Shown here: positions 44,001-55,070 of the stretch, piece by piece
How positions within the stretch are numbered: position 1 is the stretch's first letter
Layout: each line of letters starts with the position of its first letter
Assembly: GCF_000003195.3 (NCBI RefSeq)
Contig: NC_012879.2
Coordinates: 23,735,367 to 23,799,366 of the forward strand
DNA from: Sorghum bicolor
Lineage: Eukaryota; Streptophyta; Magnoliopsida; Poales; Poaceae
Reading direction: 5' to 3'
Length of the DNA: 64,000 nucleotides
The notes under the pieces: generated by a model
The model's database searches: none
What the model was told of the DNA's origin: nothing
What the model saw: only the letters and a program-made list of their open reading frames with translations
Position numbers and translations under genes: made by a program

Positions 44001-44273
44001 TAAATTAGCCAATTACTTTCTACCATGGCTTATCAGCCGCATGTTCATTGCTCACCAAACTGAGCCGCTGGTTTCATCCAGATCGTCAGGGTCCTCGACA
44101 GCCTGACGGACGTCGATCTCAGCAACGGCGTGCAACCCGGGAAGAGCCAGATGTTCAACATAGCTAACACGGCGGACATCCGGCAGTTCCAAAGGATGGC
44201 GTTTGGCAGCCAGGACTTCAGCTCCGATTACAGCCAGTCCAGGTCAAGCATAGGCAGCAGGAGGGACTTCTAG
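41010..44273 (+). CDS. Proline-rich extensin-like receptor kinase (PERK family)
   Basis: Coding exons 41010-42417, 42529-42615, 42715-42785, 43348-43424, 43512-43659, 43777-43938 and 44082-44273 join to 715 codons including TAG (714 aa); all introns are GT-AG. No signal peptide is apparent, as usual for PERKs. Residues 10-240 are Pro/Ser/Thr-rich with many Ser-Pro runs, then a membrane segment (about 244-266) and a basic stop-transfer stretch. The Ser/Thr kinase has the GEGGFG loop (from 390), catalytic Lys 411, HRD Asp 507, DFG Asp 525 and an APE motif, so it should be active. PERKs sit in the plasma membrane and are thought to sense cell-wall state. One unusual residue is SDVFSFG where most have SDVYSFG. 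This is the only clear host gene in the window. Confidence 0.95.
42998..43232. mobile_element. Second MITE of the same family, in a PERK coding-region intron
   Basis: About 235 bp, ends GGCCTTGTTTACTTCC and AAACTAAACAATGCC, flanked by tga on both sides (3-bp duplication typical of PIF/Harbinger). It shares the CGTCACATCGAATCT and ATTAAATATAG interior with the copy at 40,585 but is more diverged. It lies between exons at 42,785 and 43,348. Confidence 0.8.
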
Positions 44274-44433
44274 TCTTGAAATTAATCTGTAAAGCTTTTC
44301 CTGTCCACCGGCGCTTTCTTCTAGTAGTTTCAGATGATTTTTGTTGTCACTATGTATTTATTTTGTCATTCTCTTCACAGTGTCACTACTCTACCATACT
44401 GTTTCATATCTTTTTAGTCGATGTGTAAATTGA

Positions 44434-44439
44434 AATAAA
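44434..44439 (+). terminator. Candidate polyadenylation signal of the PERK gene
   Basis: AATAAA 161 bases after the stop codon, followed by TA-rich sequence. The following 170 bases up to the LINE contain nothing recognisable. Confidence 0.55.
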
Positions 44440-44614
44440 ATATATATATGAACATGACAGTGTATCATTGGCTATCCCGAATGTTAGTTTTGGTTTTTTC
44501 TCATATACAACAAAATACCTGATCGTGCTCCTTTATATTACCTGAACTAGCATCTCCAGTACTTAACACCTTGCTGAGCTATGACTATAAGAGCATCTTT
44601 TTTTTGAGCAAACT

Positions 44615-44630
44615 ATGAGAGCATCTTAAT
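44615..44630. other. Target-site duplication of the LINE (left copy; right copy 47,175-47,190)
   Basis: ATGAGAGCATCTTAAT is present exactly at both edges. Sixteen bases is typical for L1-type insertion and sets the element's limits precisely. Confidence 0.95.
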
Positions 44631-47174
44631 AATGGAGCACCTTGTTGGGATATTATTAAAAATGACACCATTCAGTTGTTTGATGATTTTCATAAAGGCA
44701 GAGTTGATATCAGTAGAATTAATTATGGAGTTATAACACTTCTTCCCAAAGTCTCTGATGCTGTCAGGATTCAACAGTTTAGACCTATTTGCCTGCTGAA
44801 TTGTCTTTATAAACTCTAACAAAAACATTAACTTTGAGGATCGAAAAAGTGGCAGAAAAACTTATACATCCTAATCAAACGATATTCATGAACGGGTGGA
44901 ATATCATGAATGGAATAATGATTCTACATGAAATTCTACATGAAACAAAAAGGAAGAAACAAATGGGTATTGTGCTCAAGTTAGATTTTGAAAAGGCATA
45001 TGACAAAGTCAAATGGAGTTTTTTATTTCAGTGTCTATGTGCTAGGGGTTTTTGTCTTGTTTGGTGTGATTGGATCAAAAGAGTGGTCTCAGGTGGGACT
45101 GTAAGTGTTAAATTGAATAATCGCATTGGTCCTTACATAAAAAGTCATAAAGGTGTGAGACAAGGAGATCCTCTCTCCCCTATCCTGTTTAATTTTGTAG
45201 CAGATGGTCTTTCTAGAATGATTCTTAAAGCTCAATCAAATCATCTTTTTTGTGGTTTAGGAGATCATATCATTGAGCAAGGGATTGCTATATTACAGTA
45301 CGCTGATGATACTATTATTTGCCTAAAACATGATACTGTGGGAGCCAGAAATATGAAATTACTGCTTTACCTGTATGAATTGATGGCTGGCTTAAAAATA
45401 AACTTTTCCAAGAGCGAAGTTATAACAATCAATGATGAAGATAACTGGGATAGAAAATATGTAGATATTTTTAACTGTCAGGTGCGGACTTTTCCTATTA
45501 AATATCTAGGTGTACCTGTCAGCCCCAGTAGACTTCATGTCAGTGACTGGATGCCCCTGATTGATAAGAGCATGAAAAAATTGGACATATGGAAAGGTGG
45601 AATATGTCCATTGCGGACAGGTCCACATTGATTAGTTCGAGTTTGAATAATGCACCAATATATCATATGTCAATCTACTTGCTGTCAAAATCTGTTATAG
45701 GCAGATTAGATAAAATTCGTAGAACTTTCTTTTGGTAAGGTGGGAGTACTAAACGAAAGTATCATTTGATTAAATGGACAAAGATTTGTAGAAGTAAGAA
45801 GAAAGGAGGCATTGGGATTAAGGATATCAGAAAAATGAATGTAAGTCTACTGGTTAAATGGTGGTGGAAATTAGATAATAAAGAAGATGTGTGGCAAAAA
45901 ATTATCAAGCACAAATATCTTAAATCCGATTCAATTCTTGATGTGTCTCATAAACAGTCTGACTCTGCTATTTGGGCTGTTCTCTTAAAGGTTAAAGATA
46001 TATACTTACAGGGAAGGAAAAAGGTGGTAAGGGATGGTAAGACTAATTTTTCTGGAAGGATAATTGGCTTTATGAGAAGCCTCTTTGCATTCTATACCCT
46101 GTGTTGTTCAAATTTTGTCAACAGCAAAATATTCTAGTGACCCGGGTTAGAGAAAAATATCAGAATATCTCTTTTACTAGGTGGTTGGTAGATGAGTTGC
46201 TATATGATTGGCAAAAAATCTTGAGTGATATGAGGAAAGTTAATTTTACTCCTGATCATGATTCAGTTGTTTGGAAAGTTGGAATTACTGGGCATTTCAG
46301 TGTGAAATCAGTTTATAATGCTATGACATCTAATGACTCAGGCCCCTCTCATAGTAAAATTTGGAAAAGCAAAATACCTGCTAAAATTAAGATTTTCCTC
46401 TGGCTTCTTCTCAATAATGTGATTTTAACGAAGGATAACTTGATAAAAAGAAAATGGGTTGGTGACCCAACATGTTACTTTTGTAACCAGGATGAAAGTG
46501 TTTCTCATCTCTTTTTCCACTGTAGTACAGCTAAGGCGGTTTGGGCCATTGTTGCTCATTGCATTGGTGCTAACAATATACCTAATTCTCTTAACCAATG
46601 TTGGACGTGGTGAGTGTTGGTTACCTTTTGGTAGGCAGTTTCATACAATGGGCATTGCTGCCATTTGCTGGACAATTTGGAAAACTAGAAACAAAAGTTG
46701 TTTTGAAGGAAAAATAATAAGAAATCCTGCTGAGATTATTTGTTATGCATGTGCCCTCATGACATATTGGGCAGGTTTGTTCCTGGAGATGGACAAGGAG
46801 ACACTTCAAGCTGGAGTGACCACAATGTTGCAGATCGCCACTAAGTTGATGATCAGGTCGAAGCAGGGGGATGGCAACCTATTCCTGAAGGAGAGATCGG
46901 ATGACAATTCTCAGAACTGAGTTGTTTTGATGTTTGAAAGACTGTTACCATAATCGTGTGTGATACCTTCTTTTGGAGTCTGTATGTTAAGGATGTTTGC
47001 TTGGCTGTCATTAGATCTCTGATCTCAGGGTAAGCTTTCTTAGGTTAAGCAGAAGTTGTGAGTGGCCTTGTTCTGGTTTTATCTAGCTTTCTCGAGTTCA
47101 TGCAACAGTCTTGAACGAACTGATGTATTTCCGTTGAACTTAATGGAATTGGGGGTTACCTCCGGTTTGAAAAA
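44631..47174 (+). mobile_element. 5'-truncated L1-type LINE downstream of the PERK gene
   Basis: 2,544 bp between perfect 16-bp duplications, ending in a short A run after GGTTTG. It starts abruptly inside the reverse-transcriptase region, lacking the first open frame and the endonuclease. It lies about 340 bases after the PERK stop codon in the same orientation. Confidence 0.95.
44639..46920 (+). pseudogene. LINE reverse transcriptase and zf-RVT region
   Basis: Frames break several times. First come the RT motif RPICLLNCLYK (near 44,785) and then, after a frame change near 44,815, the main piece 44,834-45,631 with LKLDFEKAYDKVKW, GVRQGDPLSPILFNF and the catalytic YADD. After more shifts, pieces at 45,766-46,137 and 46,101-46,613 give the zinc-binding reverse transcriptase tail (KIPAKIKIFLWLL, then CYFCNQDESVSHLFFHC), and the end at 46,459-46,920 includes CWTIWKTRNKSCFEGK. 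The order matches plant L1 ORF2. Not functional. Confidence 0.9.
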
Positions 47175-47190
47175 ATGAGAGCATCTTAAT

Positions 47191-48372
47191 GTTGGGGTCT
47201 TTAATCGTAAAATTGATGTGATCATGAGGCACCAATCAAATCCACATAGCATCTTCGTTGTATCAAAATGAGACAACCAAACTCCTGAAAATGTTTTGAA
47301 ACACAAAAAACTAAAACATATGTTCTGGCGCATGGGATCATCAACCATTCCTGTGACAGAACCGACCAAATTATAAGAGTACAAGTGCAAAAACGATCGT
47401 GAAGCAATCAAGTTTCAGAACTTGAGCCCATATAATTCCGGTAGTCAACCAAAACCATAAGGAATTTCAAACCAACTGAGCAACATACCAAGATCGTAAT
47501 AAGTTCAGCACAACACATCACCTATTACAATATTTTGCACATAGTTTGCCGAAGGTTACATATATCAGAGTTCGCTTGAGTTATTATAAACCAAGTTCAA
47601 AGTAGCGGAAGCAACATAGTTTTGAAACCAAGTTCACAAGTTGTCATTATTACAGCTAGGGTTGGATCACATCCACAAAATGAAGTCAAGTGAGGTGACT
47701 AAGAAGACTGCGCGCAACGGTCTAGTCCTTATCCCCAGCAGGAAGAAGAACAGAACTTGCAGCATCGTCATAGAACGAGTTATCTTCAACAAGTGGGAAT
47801 AAACCCTACGTACGAGGATGTACTCAGTTAGACTTACCCGACGAATCAAAACAAAGGACACCAAGAAGAATGCAACGCTGATATGTAAGTGGAGATTGCT
47901 TGACAACATTTTGCATAAAAGCTTATGTAAGGATAGTAACCATTTCTTATTAAGCATCAAGTTAGTAATCATTAAACTGTCAACTAGATTAGCATATGTA
48001 CTGTAGCCATTTCAGATTAAGATCAATCAAAAATAACCATATCAAATTTATCTAGGTTGTGATCATCATCATCATCATCATCATAGAACCATTAAGTTAC
48101 TTAGTGAGATCTACGTTACCGCTGCTCTGCCAAGTTCTCACTATCCGGGAGATATAGTGATTGAACCAATTCCTATCGAGCTAGAGGGTTATTCCTAGCA
48201 CTCGCCCATGCTTCTCCTGTCAGAGTAGCAAGCGGGTCACCTTTGGTACAACTCAGAAATCGCGGTCCTCATCAGCGCCGCACTCCTAGGGCTACCAATC
48301 TGACGAGACGATCAGAACTTTTAAATCATCTGCCCTTGGTCTCACGCTAATACCCCCCCACACATCCTTACT
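47191..48372. other. Unassigned intergenic stretch
   Basis: No coding region could be supported. Part of it (48,090-48,360) has GC-richer, gene-like composition but no open frame of note. An ATC trinucleotide run lies at 48,062-48,084. Confidence 0.4.
48062..48084. repeat. (ATC)n microsatellite
   Basis: About seven perfect ATC units in an otherwise unremarkable stretch. Confidence 0.9.
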
Positions 48373-48420
48373 GTTGACGGTAGATAAGTCCTATTTTTAC
48401 CCCATCAAAACCGTCAACAA
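48373..48420. other. 48-bp segment with LTR-like inverted ends
   Basis: Bounded by TGTTGACGGT and ACCGTCAACA, a perfect 10-bp inverted pair. The right end matches the LTR termini of elements C and D (GGACCRTCAACA). It may be the collapsed remnant of an LTR at the start of the scrambled Athila-like zone. Confidence 0.4.
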
Positions 48421-49163
48421 TACATTCTTTTTGGAAGAAAATCACCAAACTCATAGTGACTTAGGTACAAATAACTTGGTTCCACATGTACATGTCATCA
48501 TTTGGATGCAGGTGTGCAATCGACTACTTTTCAGGGTTAAGAAGTTCTATATGAAGGTTGGACTACCACCCCAGAATGGCCAATTGGAAAACCAACTTCA
48601 CATTCATCAATCTCAGAGCTTCTGGAGACAATGTGCAAAAGATGAGCACATTAGTTGGGTCGGCCGACCCCACCTTTGTGGGCCCAGCACCACCACTGTG
48701 CCTAAGCTAGAAATGCTTGTTGGGTCGGCCGACCCCACAAGAGGAATTTTTTTTTATTTTTTAAGTTTTATATGCAAAGCAATGCAAAATGGAGGATGAA
48801 TGCATTTAAACAAATATGCTGTGGTTAAAATAAAAATTAAAAAAATGAGTGTTATGCATGAACATCTAGGATTTAGCTTTTTCCTATAGCATGGCCCATC
48901 CAAAGGACATCATCATACCAACTTTTAAAGCCGATATATGAGCCGGGATGTTCCCGTTTAACATTCGACTACCACAAGCTAGACTAGGAGCCCGAATAGA
49001 TTGACAACAATAAAATTGTTGTCTATCTAGACTAGGCATGATACCCGAATAAAACTCAAAGACTAGGAGCTACCAAGAAAGCGATATTAAGTAAACATAC
49101 AGTGGAAAGGATAAAAATAAAAAAGGTAAAAGAAGGATAACTCGGACGACTTTGAGTCTAGTT
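48421..49163 (-). mobile_element. Athila-like leader fragment, direct-repeat copy 1 (element G family)
   Basis: From about 48,741 to 49,163 it matches 53,367-53,798, the leader region next to the G primer site. Two GGGTCGGCCGACCC palindromes lie at 48,657 and 48,722. The LTR part of this copy continues at 49,861 after a LINE fragment. No coding region. Confidence 0.65.
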
Positions 49164-49860
49164 AACTTTTTTTTGATAAGGGATATATAAATATCCGGCC
49201 TCTACATCCGAGGATGTACACAGCCAATTATTACAACGTTTGGGATAAAAGAAAGAGAAAGAGCAAGCCATGGTCTTAAACATTGACCAGGAAATTAAAG
49301 CAAACAGTAAACATGTTTCCATCCTTTATTAGAAATCTCCAAAGCAATTGTCTCCAATCTCTTGCTTATCGATGTGAGGATGTCCTTGGCTTGCTCATCA
49401 CGCTGCAGTGGGGCCCAGAAGCGGAGCCAATACGCTCCCCTGAAAATAACCTGCATAATGGAGTTAGTTTTGAGTTTGTTAAATATAACATCATTCCGGC
49501 ATCGCCAGATGGCCCAACACATGGCAGCCACCCCAACCAAGATCACACCTCTAAGCCTCTTATGCTGATTATGAAGCCAAGTGCCAAACATACGGCTGAT
49601 AGATCTTGGTTGAGTTAAATTTGTAGCAAAGGAGATAATTCTCCAAATTATTTTGGTAAAGGGGCAATCCATGAATAAGTGTTGGATAGTCTCATTCATA
49701 TTACAACAGATACATTTCTGGCTCCCTTTCCAATTCTTCTTAGCGAGGTTGTCTTTCGTTAGGACAACACCCTTTTGTAGGAACCAAAGAAAGATTTTAA
49801 TCTTGAGGGGAATTTTTATTTTCCAGAGAGTCCTATGACGAAAAGGTGGTTGTGAGTCTA
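49164..49860 (-). mobile_element. LINE 3' fragment (reverse orientation)
   Basis: The minus strand encodes the end of an L1-type ORF2: a zinc-binding segment (KCICCNMNETIQHLFMDC, about 49,735-49,680) and a tail with CWAIWRCRNDVIFNK, down to 49,295. A poly-T run at 49,167-49,174 is its A tail. GAGTCTA occurs on both sides (49,154-49,160 and 49,854-49,860) as a likely target duplication. Compared with 53,806-53,860, the primer site and LTR start of the host repeat are missing here, so the insertion came with a deletion. Confidence 0.8.
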
Positions 49861-51337
49861 CCTAGGATTGTCAGTCCTTGGGATAGCACTAGAAATGCTT
49901 GTGTGACACCAAAAGTGGCAAACAAGCATAGTGACTTTTGGTAGTCTGCTATCTCACAGGAAGCTAAAAATTTTCGCGAACTGCACAAGGCCTAAACGCT
50001 AAGGTCTCAAATAACACTACAAATAATAGGCAGATATGAGTGAAATTTCACTTGTGAGTGTTCTTTTCCCGTCCACAAAGTGGGTCTCAGTTGGGCCGTT
50101 TTCGTGTGGGCAGACTTGTATTGAGAGAGAGAGAGAGCGCAAAGATGACCAGCAGCCGTTGGATAGGAAATGGATGGCATCGGTTATGTATAAAGTCACT
50201 TGTGACTTTTCTTAACAACTGCAGAGAATCTGGATTGGGTTCGCGATACCTATGCATACAAGGAAAGCATCCGCATATCATCGCTTGTACTTGCCGTGGG
50301 CGGTTTTTGGTGCTCAATTCGATAATTCTGAGGCGCGGCGTTGTAACATCTAACATAGACATGCTACTACTGCTAATAAATAAAGGACAAAAGGCGATTA
50401 CATGAGCTCTTTTATCCTGACCCGAAATGCCCGACATTGCTAATCCATACCATGTCTCGACATCTAGGCACTTCTGATTGTCCTATGTCAAGCTATCATA
50501 AGTTATGTTTACAGAGAAGAGTACTTTATCATCTAATATCTCTACCGCATCGAATAATCAAACCATGAAAATACATTTCATAATTTATCTGATGATGCTC
50601 ATTTAAAAAGAAACACAAATTTCATTCTTCACTGTAAACTTTGTCAGACTTGGGAAGTTAGGACTGTTTCACTTAAGAGAATAACAGAAATACTTTTATT
50701 TTGGGATAGAGGGGCTAACTACATACACTAAACAAGGACGGGCAAAAGGCACAGCAAAAGTGTAGCCTCGGCAAGGGAACTGATCATCTTACCAAGCATT
50801 ACCATCAAATCTACCCTACCATATCACTTGATGGCAAAATCTTGCTGCCAATAAGAAAAGGTAGAGCCTGTTGGGAACAGCCAGGCCCAAATCGCTCAAC
50901 TACACTATGCTTTGACAATTCTCAAAATCCTTTTTTTGGGGAATAATAATTCTCAAAAACCTAATTACCTTGTGTAAACAAAACTACACTATATATGAAT
51001 TAAGTAAAACTAGAAAATAGCTGTCATACAACTTGCGGTTTTGCGCACGCCATGGATTTGTAATCAAACCATTAGCTACCAGGATCAACGTTTTGCATAC
51101 AGGAACACCATATGATTGCAGTTCCTTGCCATGAAACTGCATCCAGAGCTCCAGACTACCTCCCATTGTGAGCATTCCATATATATGCAAGTTTCAGAAC
51201 AGTTGAGTTCGCTCAGCCCACATGTTGCAGAGACAAAAGTCCATTGAACATGCATATATTTGAAACTAAAAGAGATAGAAACATGCAATTCAGGTAGCAT
51301 AGACTGCTTTCTCGTACAGCAATGCTGTAATGGTATT
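49861..51337. other. LTR tail of G copy 1 and unassigned sequence
   Basis: The first 90 bases (CCTAGGATTGTCAGTCCTTG onward) match 53,861-53,950. Beyond about 49,955 no relationship or coding region was recognised. A GA microsatellite lies at 50,123-50,137. Confidence 0.45.
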
Positions 51338-51339
51338 CC

Positions 51340-51617
51340 ACCAATCCAACAAAGAAAGCTTAGGGCCAAGATACACAGAACACTTCCTGTGAGCAATTTT
51401 TCCATATCTCCCAGTGTTCCACCAATCCAACAAAGAAAGCTTAGGGCCAAGATACACAGAACACCTCCTAGGAGACCACTTTGCATGTTTAAGCTGGTGC
51501 ATAGGTCTCAAACGAACCATTTCTTTTCAGACTTTAGCTTGTGTCTCATGCATGGGATTCTAAAGCAAAGCAAATGGGAGATAGCAGACTACCAAAAGGG
51601 CAAGTCCTGGGGTCGAC
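51340..51617. repeat. Left arm of a 2.3-kb-spaced inverted repeat (right arm 53,926-54,176)
   Basis: The reverse complement of this arm follows the right arm closely from CTTTTGGTAGTCTGCTATCTC through AAGTCTGAAAAGAAATGG to AGCTTAGGGCC on the opposite end. The arm also holds an 81-bp tandem duplication (CCACCAATCCAACAAAGAAA at 51,338 and 51,419). It is an inverted copy of part of the G LTR region. Confidence 0.8.
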
Positions 51618-53364
51618 CGGCCCCAACTTGAAAGCTCCAAGAGCATCCAAGTGTTGACCTCGACACATTGCATCAAGCCAAAGTGAAAGACTGCAAGTGG
51701 GCCCAATGGTGGGGTCGGACAACCCCACCTCTAGGTGATCCATAGGTTAAAACTGTATTGCAAGTTGTTCTCAATATTTTTATTTATTATTCCTAAGCAT
51801 TTTGTCGAAGGGGAATATGCAAAACTAAACTAAGCATGCAATTGGAAGAGAAATGCAAGAATTGAAATGCAATGAGTAAAGATGGGATAAGTACTGATTT
51901 ACCTTATTAGCAAGGGCTCCATGTTTTAGGTCCGTAGAGCAGGACCTCTCCATCTTGTTTATTGCTTGGGTGCTTCAGATGGCCCTGGAGATATGGACCA
52001 AGATTGCACCTCCTCTTGCCACACTTGCCTACCTTTGCCTTGAGGTTCTTGGAGGCATGGTATGGTTCTCCTTTAAGTACAATGGCCTCCATGGTGACCT
52101 CTGGTTTCATAGCTAGTCTTCCTCATGATTGAAGGGGACCTCACTGATAGAATTGATGACATTTGTGCTAGTGGGGTCCATGATAGGCTACTTAAGGTAA
52201 CTCGGGAGGCATATAGGGGGCTAGAAGGTGTTGAGTTTGAGTCAAGGAGGATTGGGATGGAGAAGTAGAAGAGGGAAGGCCAAGGAAAGCTATTGCCAAA
52301 GATTACAAACTTGTTTTCACAAGAGTTGCAACTAGGAATAGTTTCTAATGATGGCACGACACTCTAGGTCAGATTGGGTTTCCCAACTATGGGTCGCCCG
52401 ACCCCACCTTGGTGGAACCAAAAGTTCACACTTCTCCCTCAACTCTCCTTTTCGTAGCACCACTTTCAAGATACTTGCATCCCACCAAGTAGGGGTCGCC
52501 CGATCCCTAGTTGTCAGGTACAGAGCAAGCAAGTTTGGGTCCTACACTTTTTAGGTGATTAGAAGTGGTCTGGCCAAGTTTGAGCCACAGTGGGTACTAA
52601 GTCCAGGTCGCCCGACCCTAGTTTGGAAGTTCTAGAGCGAACAGGTTCTGGGTTTGTACTTCCCCACATGTCATAGATGGGTTGGCCAAACATAGGCTTG
52701 GTTAGCTACTAAGATGGGGTCGCCCGACCCCATAATGGAGGCTCCCCAAGACCAGTTTTGTCTTAAGGACTAACATAAGTGTATTCATGCTATCCTAAAG
52801 GCCAATCCACACAAAATATATAAAAGAAGTTAAGACATGTAGATTTTAATCTTGTTGAATCTTTAGTAAGGATGTGTTCTAGCATGTCAACTTCTTCTAT
52901 CAAGGATCAAACTCCTAGAAAACTCTTAAGAAGGTGGCCACTTACCTCGAAGATTATGAGTCATAGCATTGGCCCTGATTAGTTGCACCGAAGTTCTCCT
53001 TGTCCAAGAAACTTGTCTTCGACCATGAGGATCTCAAGTTGTCTCCATGAATGATCTCATGACTTACCCATAGAGATATCGATGTTCTTGCTGCAGGGGT
53101 TAGTCCAAAAGTGCAACCAAGTTCCATGCAAGTATGTTTGGTTCAATAATCAAACTTAACGCCATGTCTTGTTTGATTAAGGTAGTCTATTTAACCTAAG
53201 CACCAAGCTTAATTTAAAAAGACTATGGAGGTACTCACTCGAGTGACTAGTATAACCAAACCAAAGCATACTAACATAGAAAGAGGGAGCATGATAGGAT
53301 GAATAAGATTCATTATACTAGAGACAAGATATTGGGTGATGAAGACAAGAGGAAAATATATATA
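51618..53364. other. Athila-like non-coding interior (element G zone)
   Basis: No open frame. Parts echo element D's interior: the CTGCAGGGGTTAGTCC segment with TATTTAACCTAAGCACC at about 53,090-53,220 resembles 31,730-31,860, and the 51,900-52,030 stretch resembles 30,840-30,970. Six palindromes of the GGGTCGNCCGACCC type lie at 51,609, 51,711, 52,391, 52,493, 52,605 and 52,716. Confidence 0.55.
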
Positions 53365-54200
53365 TTTTTTTATTTTTTAATTTTTATATGCAAAGCAATG
53401 CAAAATGGAGGATGAATGCATTTAAACAAATATGTTGTGGTTAAAATAAAGATTAAAAAAATGAGTGTTATGCATGAACATTTGGGATTTAGCTTTTTCC
53501 TGTGGCATGGCCCATCCAAAGGACATCATCATACCAACTTTTAAAGCCGATATATGAGCCGGGATGTTCCCGTTTAACATTCGACTACCACAAGCTAGAC
53601 TAGGAGCCCGAATAGGTTGACAACAATAAAATTGTTGTCTATCTAGACTAGGCATGATGCCCGAATAAAACTCAAAGACTAGGAGCTACCAAGAAAGCAC
53701 TAGATTTATGCAATATTAAGTAAACATGCAGTGGAAAGGATAAAAATAAAAAAGGTAAAAGAAGGATAACTCGGATGACTTTGAGTCTAGTTAACTAGCT
53801 ACCGTTCCTCGGCAACGGCGCCAGAAATGCTTGTTGACTCTTCTTAGCATCAGTACCTAGGATTGTCAGTCCTTGGGATAGCACTAGAAATGCTTGTGTG
53901 ACACCAAAAGTGGCAAACAAGCATAGTGACTTTTGGTAGTCTGCTATCTCCCATTTGCTTTGCTTTAGAATCACATGCATGACACACAAGCTAAAGTCTG
54001 AAAAGAAATGGTTCGTTTGGGACCTATGCACCAGCTTAAACCTGCAAAGTGGTCTCCTAGGAAGTGTTCTGTTATCTTGGACCTAAGCTTTCTTTGTTGG
54101 ATTGGTGGAATACTAGGAGATATGGAAAAATTGCTCACAGGAAGTGTTCTATGTATCTTGGCCCTAAGCTAAAATTTTTCCATGATCACTGACAACCACT
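53365..54200 (-). mobile_element. Element G leader, primer site and LTR start (direct-repeat copy 2)
   Basis: Leader 53,367-53,798, then a tRNA-Asp-type primer site (53,806-53,823; minus strand TGGCGCCGTTGCCGAGGA) and the LTR from TGTTGACTCTTC at 53,832. After about 53,950 the LTR departs from copy 1 and enters the inverted-repeat arm. Gag is absent between primer site and interior, so this is a non-coding relative of element D or a deletion product. Confidence 0.7.
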
Positions 54201-54840
54201 TTGCATATCTCCACTTTTGCAAATCATCTTTTCTCTTTCACATAGCACTAGGCAAGGGAATCTTATAAAAGAACTTTACTTCTTGTCCACGCCTCGGCTT
54301 TACTTTAGTAGACACTTAGTGTCACATCATTTAGAGTGCTAAAGTGCCTAGGGTAGGGGTCGGCCGACCCTACATTGGCCAATCTCTGGAAAAGATTTCA
54401 TATATGTTGCAAGATTCCCTGCCATGATTCAAAATTTTGAAACATAGTGCTTATGGGGAGATCGGTCGACCCCAACATTGGGGTGTTCACCACTTGCCCT
54501 TCGGCCCCTATATATACCCATGCAGTGTGAGCTCAATTCCACACCCAAAACCACCAAAATTATCTCGAGCTCATAATCCCTCTTCTCTCTTCTTAGTTGC
54601 AAGTTATGTCTCAAGATTAGAATAGTTGTTCTTAAAAAAATATTTAGTCTTGCATAGGAGTAGTAGGAAAAAGTTTGGTTGTTTGTGTTGTGCAGGAAAA
54701 TGGAGAAAGCATTCCTCTCCCAATTCTAGAAGTCCAAAGGGGGTGAGAGTTGTTCTCAAAGCTCTCACCACTCTACTGAGGGAAGCCATAAGAGGCGAAG
54801 GAAGGGAGAGTCACCATCAAGTGGTGCTCTATGAACCTCC
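54201..54840 (+). promoter_or_regulatory. Plus-strand promoter-like segment with palindromes and TATA box
   Basis: GGGTCGGCCGACCC at 54,357 and a variant (ATCGGTCGACCCC) near 54,461 precede CCTATATATACC at 54,507-54,518. A pyrimidine-rich leader follows, then the Athila ORF1-like fragment. The same layout, palindrome then TATA then ORF1-like gene, occurs on the minus strand in element H. Confidence 0.5.
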
Positions 54841-55070
54841 TCCAAGAGCAATGGAGCCTGAAGAATGAACTCATATTAACACGAGAAGAGCAGATCAAGT
54901 TCAACAACCTAAAGGAGAGCAGTTTCCGCCATACAAGCATCCTCGACCCAGCCCTTATGGACCTCACAGGTATGACTAAATTGGTTTGGGAGGTTTTTGG
55001 TGAGTGCCTTAAACTTGGTGTAGAAGTGCTCACTAAATTATTTTTTATGCACACTAAAATTGACTCATAA
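54841..55070 (+). pseudogene. Athila ORF1-like fragment (plus strand)
   Basis: A short frame (about 77 residues) contains REEQIKFNNLKESSFRHTSI and a DPALMDLTGM segment. It parallels the ORF1-like gene of element H (DREHQAYNMLKDRIFLHTPV, DDSLLSDIGMDSEF) in spacing and key residues. The rest of the protein is missing. Orientation is opposite to H and G, so this piece came from an inverted element. Confidence 0.5.

Noticed and set aside
47191..48372. Host exon candidates in the GC-richer stretch near 48,100-48,360
   Set aside because: No open frame with coding character or splice-bounded domain could be supported.
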